Assembly: GCA_003254905.1 (NCBI GenBank)
Contig: QANU01076963.1
Coordinates: 219,548 to 283,547 of the forward strand
Length of the DNA stretch: 64,000 bases
Source of the DNA: Nissolia schottii
Lineage: Eukaryota > Streptophyta > Magnoliopsida > Fabales > Fabaceae
Direction of reading: 5' to 3'
Positions 23,599-34,824 of this stretch are shown piece by piece. The notes beneath the pieces are model-generated. The model had not been told where the DNA came from. It searched no databases and saw only the letters and a list, made by a program, of their open reading frames with translations. The position numbers were made by a program, and so were the translations under genes. Numbering within the stretch: the first letter of the stretch is position 1; each line of letters opens with the position of its first letter.

Positions 23599-24310
23599 AC
23601 AACTAACGCAGCGGTGATGTCCCTATTTCACGCCCACTGATTCACACTCGGTGGTTCCCGGACACCACGACGAGTTTATCAGCAAATTCGAAATGCCCAA
23701 AGTCAGGGAGAGAATCTTCCACTTTTCAGTAGAATCAATCGCGAAGCTGAAAGCCAAGACAAACAGGGAATGTTCCAATAATACCACTGACAAAATATCT
23801 TCATTCCAATCCCTTTTGGCACTCGTGCGCGTGACTTGCCATACGATCAGGAGACTAGTTGCAAGATGGCGACAAACAACCAAACGAGGATGAAACCTCC
23901 TCTGCCTCAGGGATTACTTCGGAAACTTTTGGTGGGTGCAGAGAAGATGAGTGTAGGGGAATTGCTTGAACACGATCTTGGATGGTTGTTGCCAACTATA
24001 ACCCCGAAGTAGTGATGGATAATCTCAGAGAGTGGTTACAGTCTCCGATAATCTATCAACATGGTCGATTCTTTGATCCGCACATCGTCACGATGGGTAG
24101 CTTATGAAGGTTCAACATGTATGGGAATGAGTTTGGGATGGGGAAAGCGTTGGCGGTTCCAAGAGGCCATGCTAACAAATTTGATGGGAAAGTGACGTCA
24201 TACCCAGCCCGTGAAGGAGCTAGGGGGAGCATTCGGATACTATGATCGCCCTGGAATCGGACCCAGAGTGCATGAATGCAGCTTGTCTCCAATGCCCTCA
24301 ACTAGAAAAG
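23599..24310 (+). pseudogene. BAHD acyltransferase fragment (uncharacterised acetyltransferase type), pseudogene
   Basis: BAHD enzymes transfer acyl groups from CoA thioesters to plant alcohols and amines. Successive frames give GDVPISRPLIHTRWFPD (about 23611), HHDEFISKFEMPKVRERIFHF, KISSFQSLLALV, SVGELLEHDLGW (about 23952), VVMDNLREWLQS, and FNMYGNEFGMGKALAVPRGH with FDGKVTSYP (about 24115-24205). The order fits the second half of the family. Several frameshifts separate these blocks, the catalytic HxxxD half is absent, and the DFGWG box reads EFGMG. It is a dead 5'-truncated copy. Confidence 0.8.
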
Positions 24311-24858
24311 ACGTGGACGTCATTGATTGTTTTATGGCTACACAATAATTTGGTTTTTGTTTCTATGTTGGATTGCGTTTGGTTGCCATCAAGACATAAA
24401 ATATAAGACTAAAAATTAGTCTTGTATTTTGTTTTGTGATAACATACAATACACAATTTATTGTATTTACATCATGTTTAATGTTATGGTAACAAGACAT
24501 AAAAAAATGACAAATGACTTAAACACCATTTGGGTCTCATTCTCACTCATTCATAATTTTGTTAAAACTCTATCTCTGTCTCAACTAAACGAAGATATAA
24601 AAAATATACTAATTTTCTGAGATTTATATTGACATAACAAATACTTATTCCTAGAAAAAAGTTTTCCTATATAAAAAATGTGTTTTGAAAGCGTTCAAGC
24701 AAAATGAACTCTTAACAATATTCTTGAAACTATAGTATATTTTTTAAAACATATCCATGACAAACAATGATGGTCCGATACCGACTATTGGTGGTGCAGC
24801 GCCGTCTATCAATGGTCTAGTGCCATCCATCGATGGTCTGTACCTTTTTTTAAATGTT
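24311..24858. other. Intergenic
   Basis: AT-rich. A short imperfect tandem (variants of a 'ccatcgatggtct' phrase) lies at about 24772-24842. No gene. Confidence 0.45.
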
Positions 24859-24943
24859 AAGAACGATTAAATAAAGAATAGACGTGGATATCTTCAACCT
24901 TCACACGGTGGATGCACATGTTAAGCAAGTTAATTATTTAAAA

Positions 24944-26096
24944 GTTAATGCTAATTGTACAACAAAATTAAACAATAAAATTGGATAACATATAAAAATA
25001 TAACATGACGTGTGTTAAGAATAATATTATATCTAGAATATATTAGATTGATTTAATTCTGATTTAGTTTGATATTACATGATTTTGACATTATTCTGTC
25101 ATTAAGTAATGATTCTCTTTCTAGCCTTTAAATAGAGGCTCCTCTTGTATACAAAGGAAACAACTCTAATAATACAATATTTCTCTATTCTCTGTAACCT
25201 CTCTCTAGTCTTTGTTGTTTTCCCCTTTAGCCGTTTATTCAAAATGTTTAACACGGTATCAGAGTCATGGTTTCCTCTTTGAACTCTTAACCAAGTTTTG
25301 TTGCCTTAGAGCCTCTTCGTTAGGCTCTCTATTAAAAAAAAATAAAAAATTTTGCTTTCATTTCTGTTTATTTCATCGCATTCCGTTTTCCACAAAGACT
25401 AGCCATGTTGCCTAAGCACTACCACGCCTCGACGCAATTCCCTACGCATTTCCATGTGTCTCCTATTTATGTTGGCTCCAATTTCCCACCCTCCTTTGCT
25501 ACCTCCACATAGCCATGATGCTGTCTTTGCTGCTTCCGTTTAGCCGCGATGTTGCCTTTGTTGTGATGTTGCCTCTCAATGTTGCCTTTTGCTGGTTACG
25601 CTTAACCCGTAGGTTCCGTCCAGCCCTTTTATTTTCGTACAAGCCCTTGTTTCTATACAAGACTCTCTGTTGTCACTAGTGCTTCTTCGACAACCTCCAC
25701 TGATCTTTAATAAGCTTAAAGTTTAAGGAGCTTTAACTTGAGGAAGGGTGTTAAGAAAAATATTATATCTAGAATATATTACATTGATTTAATTCCAATT
25801 TAGTTTGATATTACATGATTTTGACATTATGTTGTCATTAAGTTATGATTCTCTTTTCAGCCTTTAAATAGAGGCTCCTCTTGTACTCAAAGGAAATAAC
25901 TCTGATAACACAATATTTTTCTATTCTCTATAACCTCTCTCTAATCTTTGTTGCGTTCCCATTTAATCATTTATTCAAAATATTTAACAACGTGAATATA
26001 CATATAAAATACAATAATTATGTAGAATCTATATACATTCACATCATATTATATTATTATACGTTATCTAATTTTATTATTTAAGTAACATTACCC
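24944..26096. mobile_element. MITE interrupted by a TRIM element
   Basis: The outer parts (24944-25012 and 25990-26096) are mutual inverted repeats; for example aataaaattggataacatat at the left matches the complement of the right arm around 26060-26085. The 10-base direct repeat TTATTTAAAA flanks it at 24934-24943 and 26097-26106, and duplication copy 1 has the uninterrupted site near 20450. Without the TRIM and its target duplication the MITE is about 171 bp. The 9-10 bp duplication suggests a Mutator-like origin. Confidence 0.75.
25013..25989 (+). mobile_element. TRIM-type miniature LTR retrotransposon (977 bp, complete)
   Basis: LTRs of equal length (241 bp) lie at 25013-25253 and 25749-25989, both starting TGTTAAG and ending TTTAACA. 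The 5-base target duplication ACGTG is exact (25008-25012 and 25990-25994). A primer-binding site CGGTATCAGAG follows the left LTR, close to the initiator-Met tRNA complement TGGTATCAGAGC. A polypurine tract GAGGAAGGG precedes the right LTR. The 495-bp interior has no gag or pol, so movement would need proteins from another element. Each LTR has a TATA-like TTTAAATAGAGG. Scattered LTR differences show that it is not recent. Confidence 0.93.
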
Positions 26097-26573
26097 TTAT
26101 TTAAAATATCAAATTGATAGATATATAGCTCAACATTTTTACTCTACCTTCTCAGTCCTTACCTTTTTAAAATTAAAAAGAAATCTCGGTACTACCGGCC
26201 AAGCAATCTGAGAAGATATTAATTTGACTATTTCATATTGACTTCATATTTCAGGTGATAATTTCAAGGAAACTTACTACTTCAGGAAAAAAAAAAAAAA
26301 AGAGTGGTTGACAAAATATAAATATATTAAAAATCTTGATGTATACGAGTAATTATTTGAAAAAGAAACTTACAAACCATATTTAGGGGCATTAAAGGGG
26401 TCAACCCGACCATTTCTTGTTATTAGTTGAAATATATTTGCCAATTTCCAATATGATATTTTTTGTGACATTTCGCTGATATGTAGCAGGTTGAGGCTTC
26501 ATTTGACAATGATATAATATAAATAAATAAACATAATAATCCTACTATAGAGATGCAAGCCGAGTCTTTTTTA

Positions 26574-26940
26574 GGTATTTTTACTTATTTATGGGGACAA
26601 AACGGTTATATTCTCATAGTATGGTATATGAAAAAATATTACAGATGTATGATTACTTTTTCTGAAATCGTCACTTACTGTGCCGATTTCAGAGATCCAA
26701 AAATTTATTTATTTTTGTTTGAAATCACCACAGTGTGTGGCGATTTCAAACTTTTCAAAACCTTTTTTTCCCTCACTCTAAAATTGCCAAGCTCTACCCC
26801 GGTTTCAGACTGTTTTTTTTTTTTTTCATTTTTAAATAATCTTGAAATGGCCACAGTGCTCCCATAATTTTGTAAATTCTTCTCACGGCCCATAATTTGG
26901 GAATTTGCCACTTCAAAACCCACCCATATGTATAAACCCC
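26574..26940. mobile_element. Hairpin-bearing mobile repeat, copy B
   Basis: It is flanked by TCTTTTTTA on both sides (26565-26573 and 26941-26949), and duplication copy 1 has the empty site near 20893. It starts GGTATTTTTAC and ends TATAAACCCC. Two strong hairpins: 26661-26693 (arms TCTGAAATCG / CGATTTCAGA) and 26717-26751 (arms of 16 with one mismatch, GTTTGAAATCACCACA / TGTGGCGATTTCAAAC). A third, weaker GGTTTCAGA unit lies near 26801. Non-coding. Confidence 0.62.
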
Positions 26941-27014
26941 TCTTTTTTACTTTAGCAAGAAAATGGTAGTAATAACACGGCCTCTGGAGAAAAAAAAAAT
27001 AGTGAAATTACAAG

Positions 27015-28661
27015 CTATCAGTAGACCGAAAATCAGTGAAAATGATGAACTGAAGTTGGAAAAAGCAAATCGCCTATAGGGATAACAACTGACGCAGATA
27101 TTATTAATTTTATTCCCATGACATCATGGTTGTCGTTATCACTAATCACTGATGAGGGAGGACACCGAATTTCCTACAGAATAGAAATTATGATTAGTAA
27201 TGGATGACCCAATCTGTAGCAGTCTGCTGATATATTTAATTTGTTGAATAGCGACCAAGTCTACTTAAAAGCGACGGGGAGATTTTAATCATTTAGTTAT
27301 TTTATGACACCGTATTTATTTATCACTTATTTTTTTATAAGATTTTAACGCCGTTCATATTCATCAAAATTTCATTCAATGGACCCACACTAAAATTATA
27401 ATAATAAATAATAATATTATCATGTCGGATTCTTGTGACTGAACTAAATCGTGTAGGAATTTTTTTTATTATTTTTTAAATATTGCAGTGAAATATTATT
27501 TTCATAAACATGTATTGACAAGATGATCACAAGGACATCAATAGTTGAGTAGGCAATCAATTGTGATGTAGAGGGCAAATTCTTCGGTATTCCTGTTTCT
27601 TCTTCAAGGAGGACTATTAATTATATATGTTTATAACTTGTTATGAAAATATATTTAAATTATTAAACATCTTTTATATTTAAAATACAATACATATGAA
27701 TTAGATTTATTTTAATTTATAAGATTTGTCTTTCTAAGCATAGTTTTAAGAGTTTACTTGTTGCACTAATTATAAAAATTTATTTGTTATGCATTAAGTA
27801 AAATTTTAGGGTTTAAAAGTTTAGAATTTATTATGAAATTTATTTACATTGTCATTTAGTCAAATTCATTTTATTAATGGTTTATTTTTTTTATCTATTA
27901 TTTTAAAAGTAACATGCATATGATTTGATTTAATTAAAAAACAGTGAAAAAAAAATTTATATTAATGTTATGAAGGGAAAATAAGGAATGTCTTAGAGGG
28001 ATAAGGTAAACAAGAATATTTAAAGAAATGTTTTTTTAGAACGAATTAGACAGTAACAAGTGTTTTTAAGAAAAGTTCTAAAATACTTATCCATATATAT
28101 ATATATATAAATAAATAAAACCTCCTTTCAATGTGTCCAGCAAAACTAGTAAATTTTAGTAATTTAATTATTTTATTTTCCTACCAGTTACATGTACAAC
28201 AATCAAACTAAAATCCGTCTAGAAGTTCCTTCTAGAAGACATGATCGATCCATAGCAAGATAAATTGTTGGCACCGACTTGGAATTCGCCATACCAATTA
28301 ATGAAGGAAAGACCTTTTCATTAGTACTAGTACAAGCTAGTATATTCAGTAGTACTAATAATCAAGTCCCTCTTCCGCAAGGAACATGTTCCTTTGAAAA
28401 TATAAGGTTAGCAAATATCCAACTCTAAATCTCTTACCTCTATTTACATATACCAACATATCCGGCATCGTTAATTAACCGGTCAGAAGATAATAAACTA
28501 ATAAAAAAAAAGGCGACTGTTTCTTTCTTCCTGTCCAAGAAGTCAAAGATGGACAATGCCACGTTCAGAAACTTTCATAGGAATAAATTTCAAACCTCTG
28601 TTTTGACTCCGAAGCGCGCTTGGTAGGAATTGGATCCAGTCCACTCATCTCATCTCCCTAT
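27015..28661. other. Intergenic, AT-rich
   Basis: No supportable gene. There is an AT dinucleotide run near 28095. The last 200 bases are the likely promoter of the next gene. Confidence 0.5.
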
Positions 28662-28673
28662 TATATATATATA
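28662..28673 (+). promoter_or_regulatory. TATA-like element of the ZCF37-like gene
   Basis: A TATATATATATA run lies about 117-128 bp upstream of the ATG at 28790. A start site near 28700 would give a leader of about 90 nt. Position is the only evidence. Confidence 0.4.
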
Positions 28674-28789
28674 CACATACTTGTCAGGTCCTCCCGCAAC
28701 TCGTCTTTTACAACCCAATCTAGCATTATAATTTTGATAGCTTCCCAAAAAATTCAAGTTCTGAAAAGGCTCCAATTAATACTCCAAAT

Positions 28790-29554
28790 ATGGTAAACGC
28801 TTTTATTTGCGGAGGACTCCATCACGAAGAAGAAGAAGATGGGCCGGCGTGCTCTACCCCCAAAAAGACGGCCTCCAAGAGATCGAAGGACAACAACCCT
28901 TACTCCACGCGCGGCCTCGACAAATTCTCCGAACTCCTCGCCGATCTCGACGAGAAAAGGCAAAAGGTCTACTCCCAGATGAACCCTCACGACATATCCT
29001 TCGTCCGATTCGCCTACTCCAAAACCGACGACTTCGTCCCCATCGTGGTCAAAGTCAAGAACAACAACAACAACAACAATAGCAAGAAGGAAGAGCTCAA
29101 GGTAAGACACTTGAAATCTTTCTCTGGGCCAATGGAAAAATCTGCGACTGCAAATGCAAATGCAAATGAAGCTGTTGTTGCCGACGTGGAAGGAAGGAAG
29201 CAGCACAAGTTGGACCAATCTGATAGTAATAATAATAAGGAGAAGAAGAGATTGCTGTTCTCTTGGAATAATTATATGATGATGATGAAGCATCCGTCTT
29301 TCTATGTGCCCGCGGTTGTGATATTGATTCTGCTTTTCTTGACCGTTTTCGGGAGATCGGTTGCGACGCTCTGCACGTGCATCATGTGGTACGTGGTCCC
29401 CACCTTGAGCCAGCACGGCGCATCAAAGCAGCAGAGAAAAGTAGCCGAGAGGACCAGGAAAGATAATAAATTCAGTGAAAAGAAGAATATGGAAGGGTTA
29501 CCTTCTCCAAAGGACAAGAGTTCAGCAAAGCACAGCCACCAGAAAAGCTGGTGA
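28790..29554 (+). CDS. ZCF37-like protein (plant-specific, function unknown)
   Basis: An intronless frame of 254 aa. The conserved block NPYSTRGLDKFSELLADLDE (36-55), followed by YSQMNPHDISFVRF (61-74) and VPIVVKVK (83-90), is the feature by which I recognise the Arabidopsis ZCF37-like family; no biochemical role is known to me. A poly-Asn run (91-97) and low-complexity ANANANEA (121-128) separate it from a single hydrophobic segment (about 172-203, PAVVILILLFLTVFGR). After that comes a Lys-rich tail, so it is probably membrane-anchored near its C-terminus. The large antisense frame at 28754-29416 is a shadow. Recognition is from memory of the motif. Confidence 0.75.
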   Translation: MVNAFICGGLHHEEEEDGPACSTPKKTASKRSKDNNPYSTRGLDKFSELLADLDEKRQKVYSQMNPHDISFVRFAYSKTDDFVPIVVKVKNNNNNNNSKKEELKVRHLKSFSGPMEKSATANANANEAVVADVEGRKQHKLDQSDSNNNKEKKRLLFSWNNYMMMMKHPSFYVPAVVILILLFLTVFGRSVATLCTCIMWYVVPTLSQHGASKQQRKVAERTRKDNKFSEKKNMEGLPSPKDKSSAKHSHQKSW

Positions 29555-31537
29555 TCTGATATCCATCCTTGTTCATTTCTTCATTTTTATTTTTTTTTCC
29601 TTTCTTTTCCATTTCTTAGTTGGGATAAGGATTTTTGCTTATGTAAATAGGTGTACATTTTCTTGGTGACGTTCTAGAGACGGGTATAAGAAAAATTAAT
29701 TCCTTGTCTTCATGACGTTTTCTGATGTGTAAATTAAATTAATTGTGATAAGAGTATGGGGCTGATATGGTAATTAATCCACGCCGGTACATTGTAAGTG
29801 GTTTAATTACGGATTTGTAAGGTTCTTGAAAAATCAAGTACTTATGATGATTTTAATCTCCGTCAATGCCGTACTCAGCAGCTAGCTAATTAATTGAAAA
29901 TTTCAAAATGGCAGAAGATGTATTTATCCATGCCCCTAACAAAATTGATGGAGGAATTCTTGTTTCTCTTAGAACAAAGAAAAAAAAATTGTTACACAAG
30001 ATACCAGAATTTCTGGCAGCTGTTAGATTAGTTGAATTTGATAGTTTGGAACTCAGCTGGGGCGACCAATTTTAGATCCGTCTTAGATGGCGGGCGCGCA
30101 TTTTGGTCCAACAAACTATAGTTTTTACGCCAACTCTTGTATTGTTTGATGTTTCCATGTATTTTAATATCTCAACAAACTATTTTCTTATATTAACTAG
30201 TTTATATAATATTTCATTATCTTTTTATTACCGGAAAATAAAGGACGGGATATTCAAAGTTTCTAGTAAGTTCTTTTAAATCGTCTTTGTTACTTGGCTC
30301 TTTTTTATTTTTTCATAAACAAAATTGAATATGAAGTGAATTTAACTCAATTCTAAAAATTATCTTAAAATAAAATTGTCATGATTTTATAAAAACAAAA
30401 TATTTAAAATATATTTCTAAGTATTGTGATATTCTAATAAAATCAAACGGTTCGAATTATTAGTAATCTACAAATCTACTCTACTAATTTTTCCTATTGC
30501 CATCGTAGTTGTGACAGAGTAATCTATTCATAAGCATAAAAAAAAGGAGTAATCTATTCATTTATTTCATTTATTGATCCACGTATTAGATATTTACTTT
30601 CGCCTATAACCTCATCACAAATTGAACAAAAAGTCGTCATACTGATACTTGTAGAAGCCGTGCGTGTGAAAAATGCATTCGGAACCAATTAAATTTTGAT
30701 GGCTGTAGTAAGCCGATTAATTAATAAAACGGTTTCCGGCCGGCGAGTTGTTGTAATTATAGATAGAAAGAAATATGATGTGAAAAGTAGTAGTATTCTA
30801 TATCCTTATCATTTCTGACTAATAATAGGAAAATTCATTTGATTATCCTTGAAATTCATTAAAAAAAAAATTATATTGATTTCCTATCTCATTTTGGCCC
30901 AAGAAAGTTAGCATTACCCTCTCTTGACTAATCTAGCTCATAAAAAGGAAATTATCTTGATCTTATAAATATTGTTTTGACATTATCTCTAAGCAATATA
31001 TTAATAATTTTAATATAAATAATAATACCATATTAAAAATTAAATTAGTCTAACACAATCTTAAAAGTTTGCTTAAGGAAAAAGAACTTGATTCTAATAA
31101 TGAGAAAAATAAATGACATTTAGAAGAAGCAGCAATAGGACAATATTGTATTTTAATGACTTAAAAAAATTTGGAACCTTAATTACAAAGTGGGATAGTA
31201 CATCTACCAAAACTTGAGCTGAGTAAACCAAAAAGGAAAAGTTGTGCGAACTAATTTAATGTGAAACACTGATTTGATTTACATCTTATTTATTATTAAA
31301 TGAAATTTTCAATGAGTCAACATCTTAATGAATATCATAAAATAGTAAAGTAACTGAAATGACAATAATTTCAAGGAATGCTATGTATATAATAAAATTT
31401 GGACAATAATCATACAACTCTCTCACAAAAGTATGAACTTCACCATGCTCATATTTTTTCTCTCCATGGTTAGACTCATAATTTTGTAAAAAAGTTGTAT
31501 AATTGTTATCTAAATTTTGTTGTAAACTAGTATTCTT
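29555..31537. other. Intergenic, AT-rich
   Basis: A probable 3' UTR reaches about 29720. Beyond that I see no gene, tRNA or bounded repeat. Confidence 0.5.
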
Positions 31538-31847
31538 TACGGCTGTCAAAACGGGCAGGCTTGCCCGTTTATGGCCCGCGGCCTGAACGGGTTGGGCAAA
31601 AAATATGCATAATTTTAGGGTCCGACTCGTTTATGGTCAGTCTGCGGGTCTAAACGAGCCGCACGCTAACTCGTTTATTTTTTTTAAAAAAATTCAAAAA
31701 ATTCAAAACAAATTCAAAAAAATTTTATGGGCTCACGGGCCAAACGGGCCGGTCCAATTTTTTTCCTTCAAATTTTGGCCTATTTTTTGCATGTAAAGTC
31801 CGTCCATTTAATCGGGTAAACGGAACGAATCCATTTTGACAGCCCTA
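31538..31847. mobile_element. hAT-like MITE (310 bp)
   Basis: Inverted ends: TACGGCTGTCAAAACGGG at the left and the complement of TAGGGCTGTCAAAATGG at the right. The 8-base flanks GTATTCTT (31530-31537) and GTATTTTT (31848-31855) differ at one position, as expected for an aged hAT target duplication. Interior words such as cgggttgggc and acgggcc are typical of this plant MITE type. Non-coding. Confidence 0.78.
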
Positions 31848-32279
31848 GTATTTTTAAATAATTCTACACACACACATATATATATATATATGCGCGCGCT
31901 TCAAAGTTAAAACACCAATACGTGGGTAACACAAATTGAACGCGGAATGGCGCAACGGATATGAATGAATAAAACATGCAAAGCACATATAACCATTTTC
32001 TTATTGAATACTAATTGGTTAACATTAATGACATATAATTATAATTAATTAATATAGGTATAGCATAGGGGCATAATGCTGGAATCTCCACAATATAAGG
32101 GAAAACATAAGTAACTCTAACGGAAAAGGGGAGAATTTTAGGAAAAAAAAAAGAAAGGAAAATACAGATTGTAGAGGCTGTATAGGGCAGGCGAGAGAGA
32201 GAGAGAAAGAGAAAAAGGGTTAGCAGAGAGAGAGAGAGAGAGGAGAGAGGGGGGAGAGTAGTGGTGGTCGGAAAACATC

Positions 32280-33161
32280 ATGGGGTTATGCTTCGGTTGC
32301 TTCGACGGAGGCAACAAGCGTATGACGAAGGAGGAAGAGAGATTGGCCTGCGAAGAAGCCCGTGCTCGTGCTGCTGAAGCCGCCCAGAGAAGGCATGCTT
32401 TCTTTCTTTCATTCATTCTTTCCCTTTTTTTTTTTTCATATTCATTTCTATATCATAATAGTAATAATATAATTAGCCATTGCATTGTGCAAATGTTTCA
32501 AGGATTTAGAGTTTGGACATTGGAATCTTGATCGTCATATTTATACTTGTGTGTAAATTCATCTTTTGACGTCATTATTTATAGACGTGCATGCATTCCA
32601 TCCTTCAATGTCATTGTCAACAATTAATAATATATATCTATATATATAGGCATTATTAGGCATGGTGATTGCTTATTATTCATGTAAATTGGGGTTTTGG
32701 TGACCTACATGTTTGTGTTAGAAGATGCATGCAATGCGGGGCCGTCGTAGTTATTAATTGTAACATGACATGAAACATACAATTGCAGAAATTTGTTGAC
32801 ACAGGGTGAAGCATGAATGAAAATAAAATAATTATAATACATAATGGTTTTTATTTATTATTATTATTTTTTATGTGAGTGACCTGTAGGTAGATATGTT
32901 GATGTTCTAAAACTTTAGGTGTTGATTTTCATTATTATAGGCAAGAGCAACAAGGAGAGACAAAGCAACAAGAAACGGAAAAGCAAGTTGACGAATCTAA
33001 CAATGGCGAACCATTTGTAAAGGTTTAGTGATTCAAGAGGCCACTTAATTTCTGGCAAGTATTAATTATTTCATCCTCTGCTGCGCTTAAATCATGCTAA
33101 ATTACGGTCATATATAATTCACAAGAGATTTTGCATTTTGATTAATTAGGACTTTATTGCA

Positions 33162-33198
<37 letters not shown>

Positions 33199-33376
33199 TT
33201 TCATGAAAAGTTATTTGCCTTTGATGTTGTGCTGTGTTGCCCTTGCCGTCTGGGGTCTGGCTTACAATCTTTAGGTGGATTTAGACCATATTCAATTATT
33301 CATTTTATATTATTAGACCTCGCTGATCATATGTTTTTGACTTTCTCATTTGTGGATGCAGTGGCAGATGGGTTGA
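32280..33376 (+). CDS. Small SVIP-like VCP/p97-interacting protein
   Basis: Three coding exons: 32280-32392, 32941-33022 and 33362-33376, giving 69 aa. The start MGLCFGCF has Gly2 for N-myristoylation and Cys4/Cys7 for palmitoylation, as in animal SVIP. Residues 28-38 (RARAAEAAQRR) fit the VCP-interacting motif R-x5-AA-x2-R exactly. SVIP binds the p97/CDC48 ATPase at membranes and modulates ER-associated degradation; transfer of that role to this protein is inference. Intron 1 starts GC (AG|GCATGC), not GT. The last coding exon is only 15 nt and encodes WQMG and the stop, an ending I recall from plant relatives. A (CT)n run lies in intron 2 (about 33166-33195). The upstream 32190-32250 is GA-rich leader or promoter. 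Confidence 0.75.
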
Positions 33377-34824
33377 GATTAGGCAATTTGTCTGTCCGAG
33401 TCAAACTGTTTATTACATGTAAGGTAAATGATCTATCTGTCTCACAAATTGTAGGATGCTTTTTTTTCCTTTGTTTTTTTGGTGGCGCATTTATGTTTAG
33501 TTCTTTCGTGAAAATGAACTCATACTTCTAATTGACAGTTTTAAGACAATGTGCAAATAGCTTGTGCTTAAAAATTTTGGACCTAACCAAGATTTGGAAA
33601 ATTTTAAAGAAATCCAGCAGACCAACCTGTTGACAAATAACTAAGATTTTCTTTTGAACTTCCTCTTTTTTTTCCCCTTGTCATCAAGACTTGCATAAGC
33701 AAAGTTTAATGTGTACAGCAATTGTACATTCTTTTGTGCAAAATGAAAATATATCCTTACAGTTTAGAGGATCACTTACTCATTGGATTTTTCTTTTCTT
33801 GCCCTGCAGTATTAATGTATAGGTCCAGTCAAATTATCTCCACTACAGCTTCCCTTGTTCCCAAGATGAGCAAACGGTCCTTCATACAATTGTACCATCG
33901 GTGTCATATACGTTGTTTTCCAGGCCAAGAAATATTCTGTTTTAATTGCAAAGAATTCATGGTGTAATGGAAACAAGGATAAGTCGAGAATGTAGTACTT
34001 AAATTGGATGTTTTCTTTCCTTTCTCCCCTTTCTTGATATTGACGCAACTCCATTCTCCTTTTGCAAATATTGAACGCTTCGACCTCTTTGCTTTTCCCT
34101 TTTTCACACCTTCAATCTTTGGAACCAAAGTCAAGACTCAAGACATATATACACGTGTGTGTAGAAATAGAAGAGAAACAGAAGAGATAGGGTACTTATG
34201 AAGTGAGAGAAAAGTTGAGAATAATTACTATGATTTGAACAAAATTAATTACTCTTAGATGTTAAGTTAGAAAAGATAATAAGGGTTATTAGTGTCCAAA
34301 ATAAAATGCGAACATTATTAACCTCTGCATGAAGTTATAGAGGTTAACTAACCCATATATATATACATATATAATATTTACTAAATACCTTAAATGAGCA
34401 ATTTCAAGTAGTAACGAACATCAGAACAGTTTTTTTTTTTCACAATATTTCCGTCCACAATACAGAAAACAGGATAAGAAAATGAGAAAGAAGAAAGAAT
34501 CAAGCTAGCATAGTAGTATGATGCCTTCAACTATATAGCGCCTGCCATTGTTCTATAAAGGCACCGCTTAGCCATTTCTGTTTTGAGGCATTAATTCTAT
34601 TTGTGAAACAAGGAAATATGATTTCAACAGAATGAATGTATTACTATATAGATAAGCAGCTAGATTAGCTATACATTTTGAACAAATCAATAACCAAGTG
34701 ATGGTTAACCGTGGGACGAGCATTTATTCTCCGTTAGTAGCTGCTCGTGTGTTTTCTATCATGCTCTTAGTTGAGCTTACTTTCCATCGACCAAAAACAT
34801 TGTAGTTATCTTCCTGAGTCTCAA
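33377..34824. other. 3' flank and intergenic
   Basis: The 3' UTR of the SVIP-like gene and that of NPGR1 converge here. Short frames at 33722-34201 on either strand have no family features. Confidence 0.5.

Larger units (their letters stand above)
24859..27014. repeat. Segmental duplication, copy 2, expanded by insertions
   Basis: Collinear with 20381-21615 but interrupted by a MITE carrying a TRIM (24944-26096) and a hairpin repeat (26574-26940). The duplicated blocks are 24859-24943, 26107-26573 and 26945-27014. A short further match ('ataacaactgacgcag' at about 27082, compare 23597) hints that the ancestral duplication reached the BAHD copy. Confidence 0.78.

Noticed and set aside
28754-29416. 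220-aa minus-strand frame overlapping the ZCF37-like gene
   Set aside because: It is the shadow of the real frame; its poly-Ile, poly-Val and poly-Leu runs are complements of AAT/AAC repeats.
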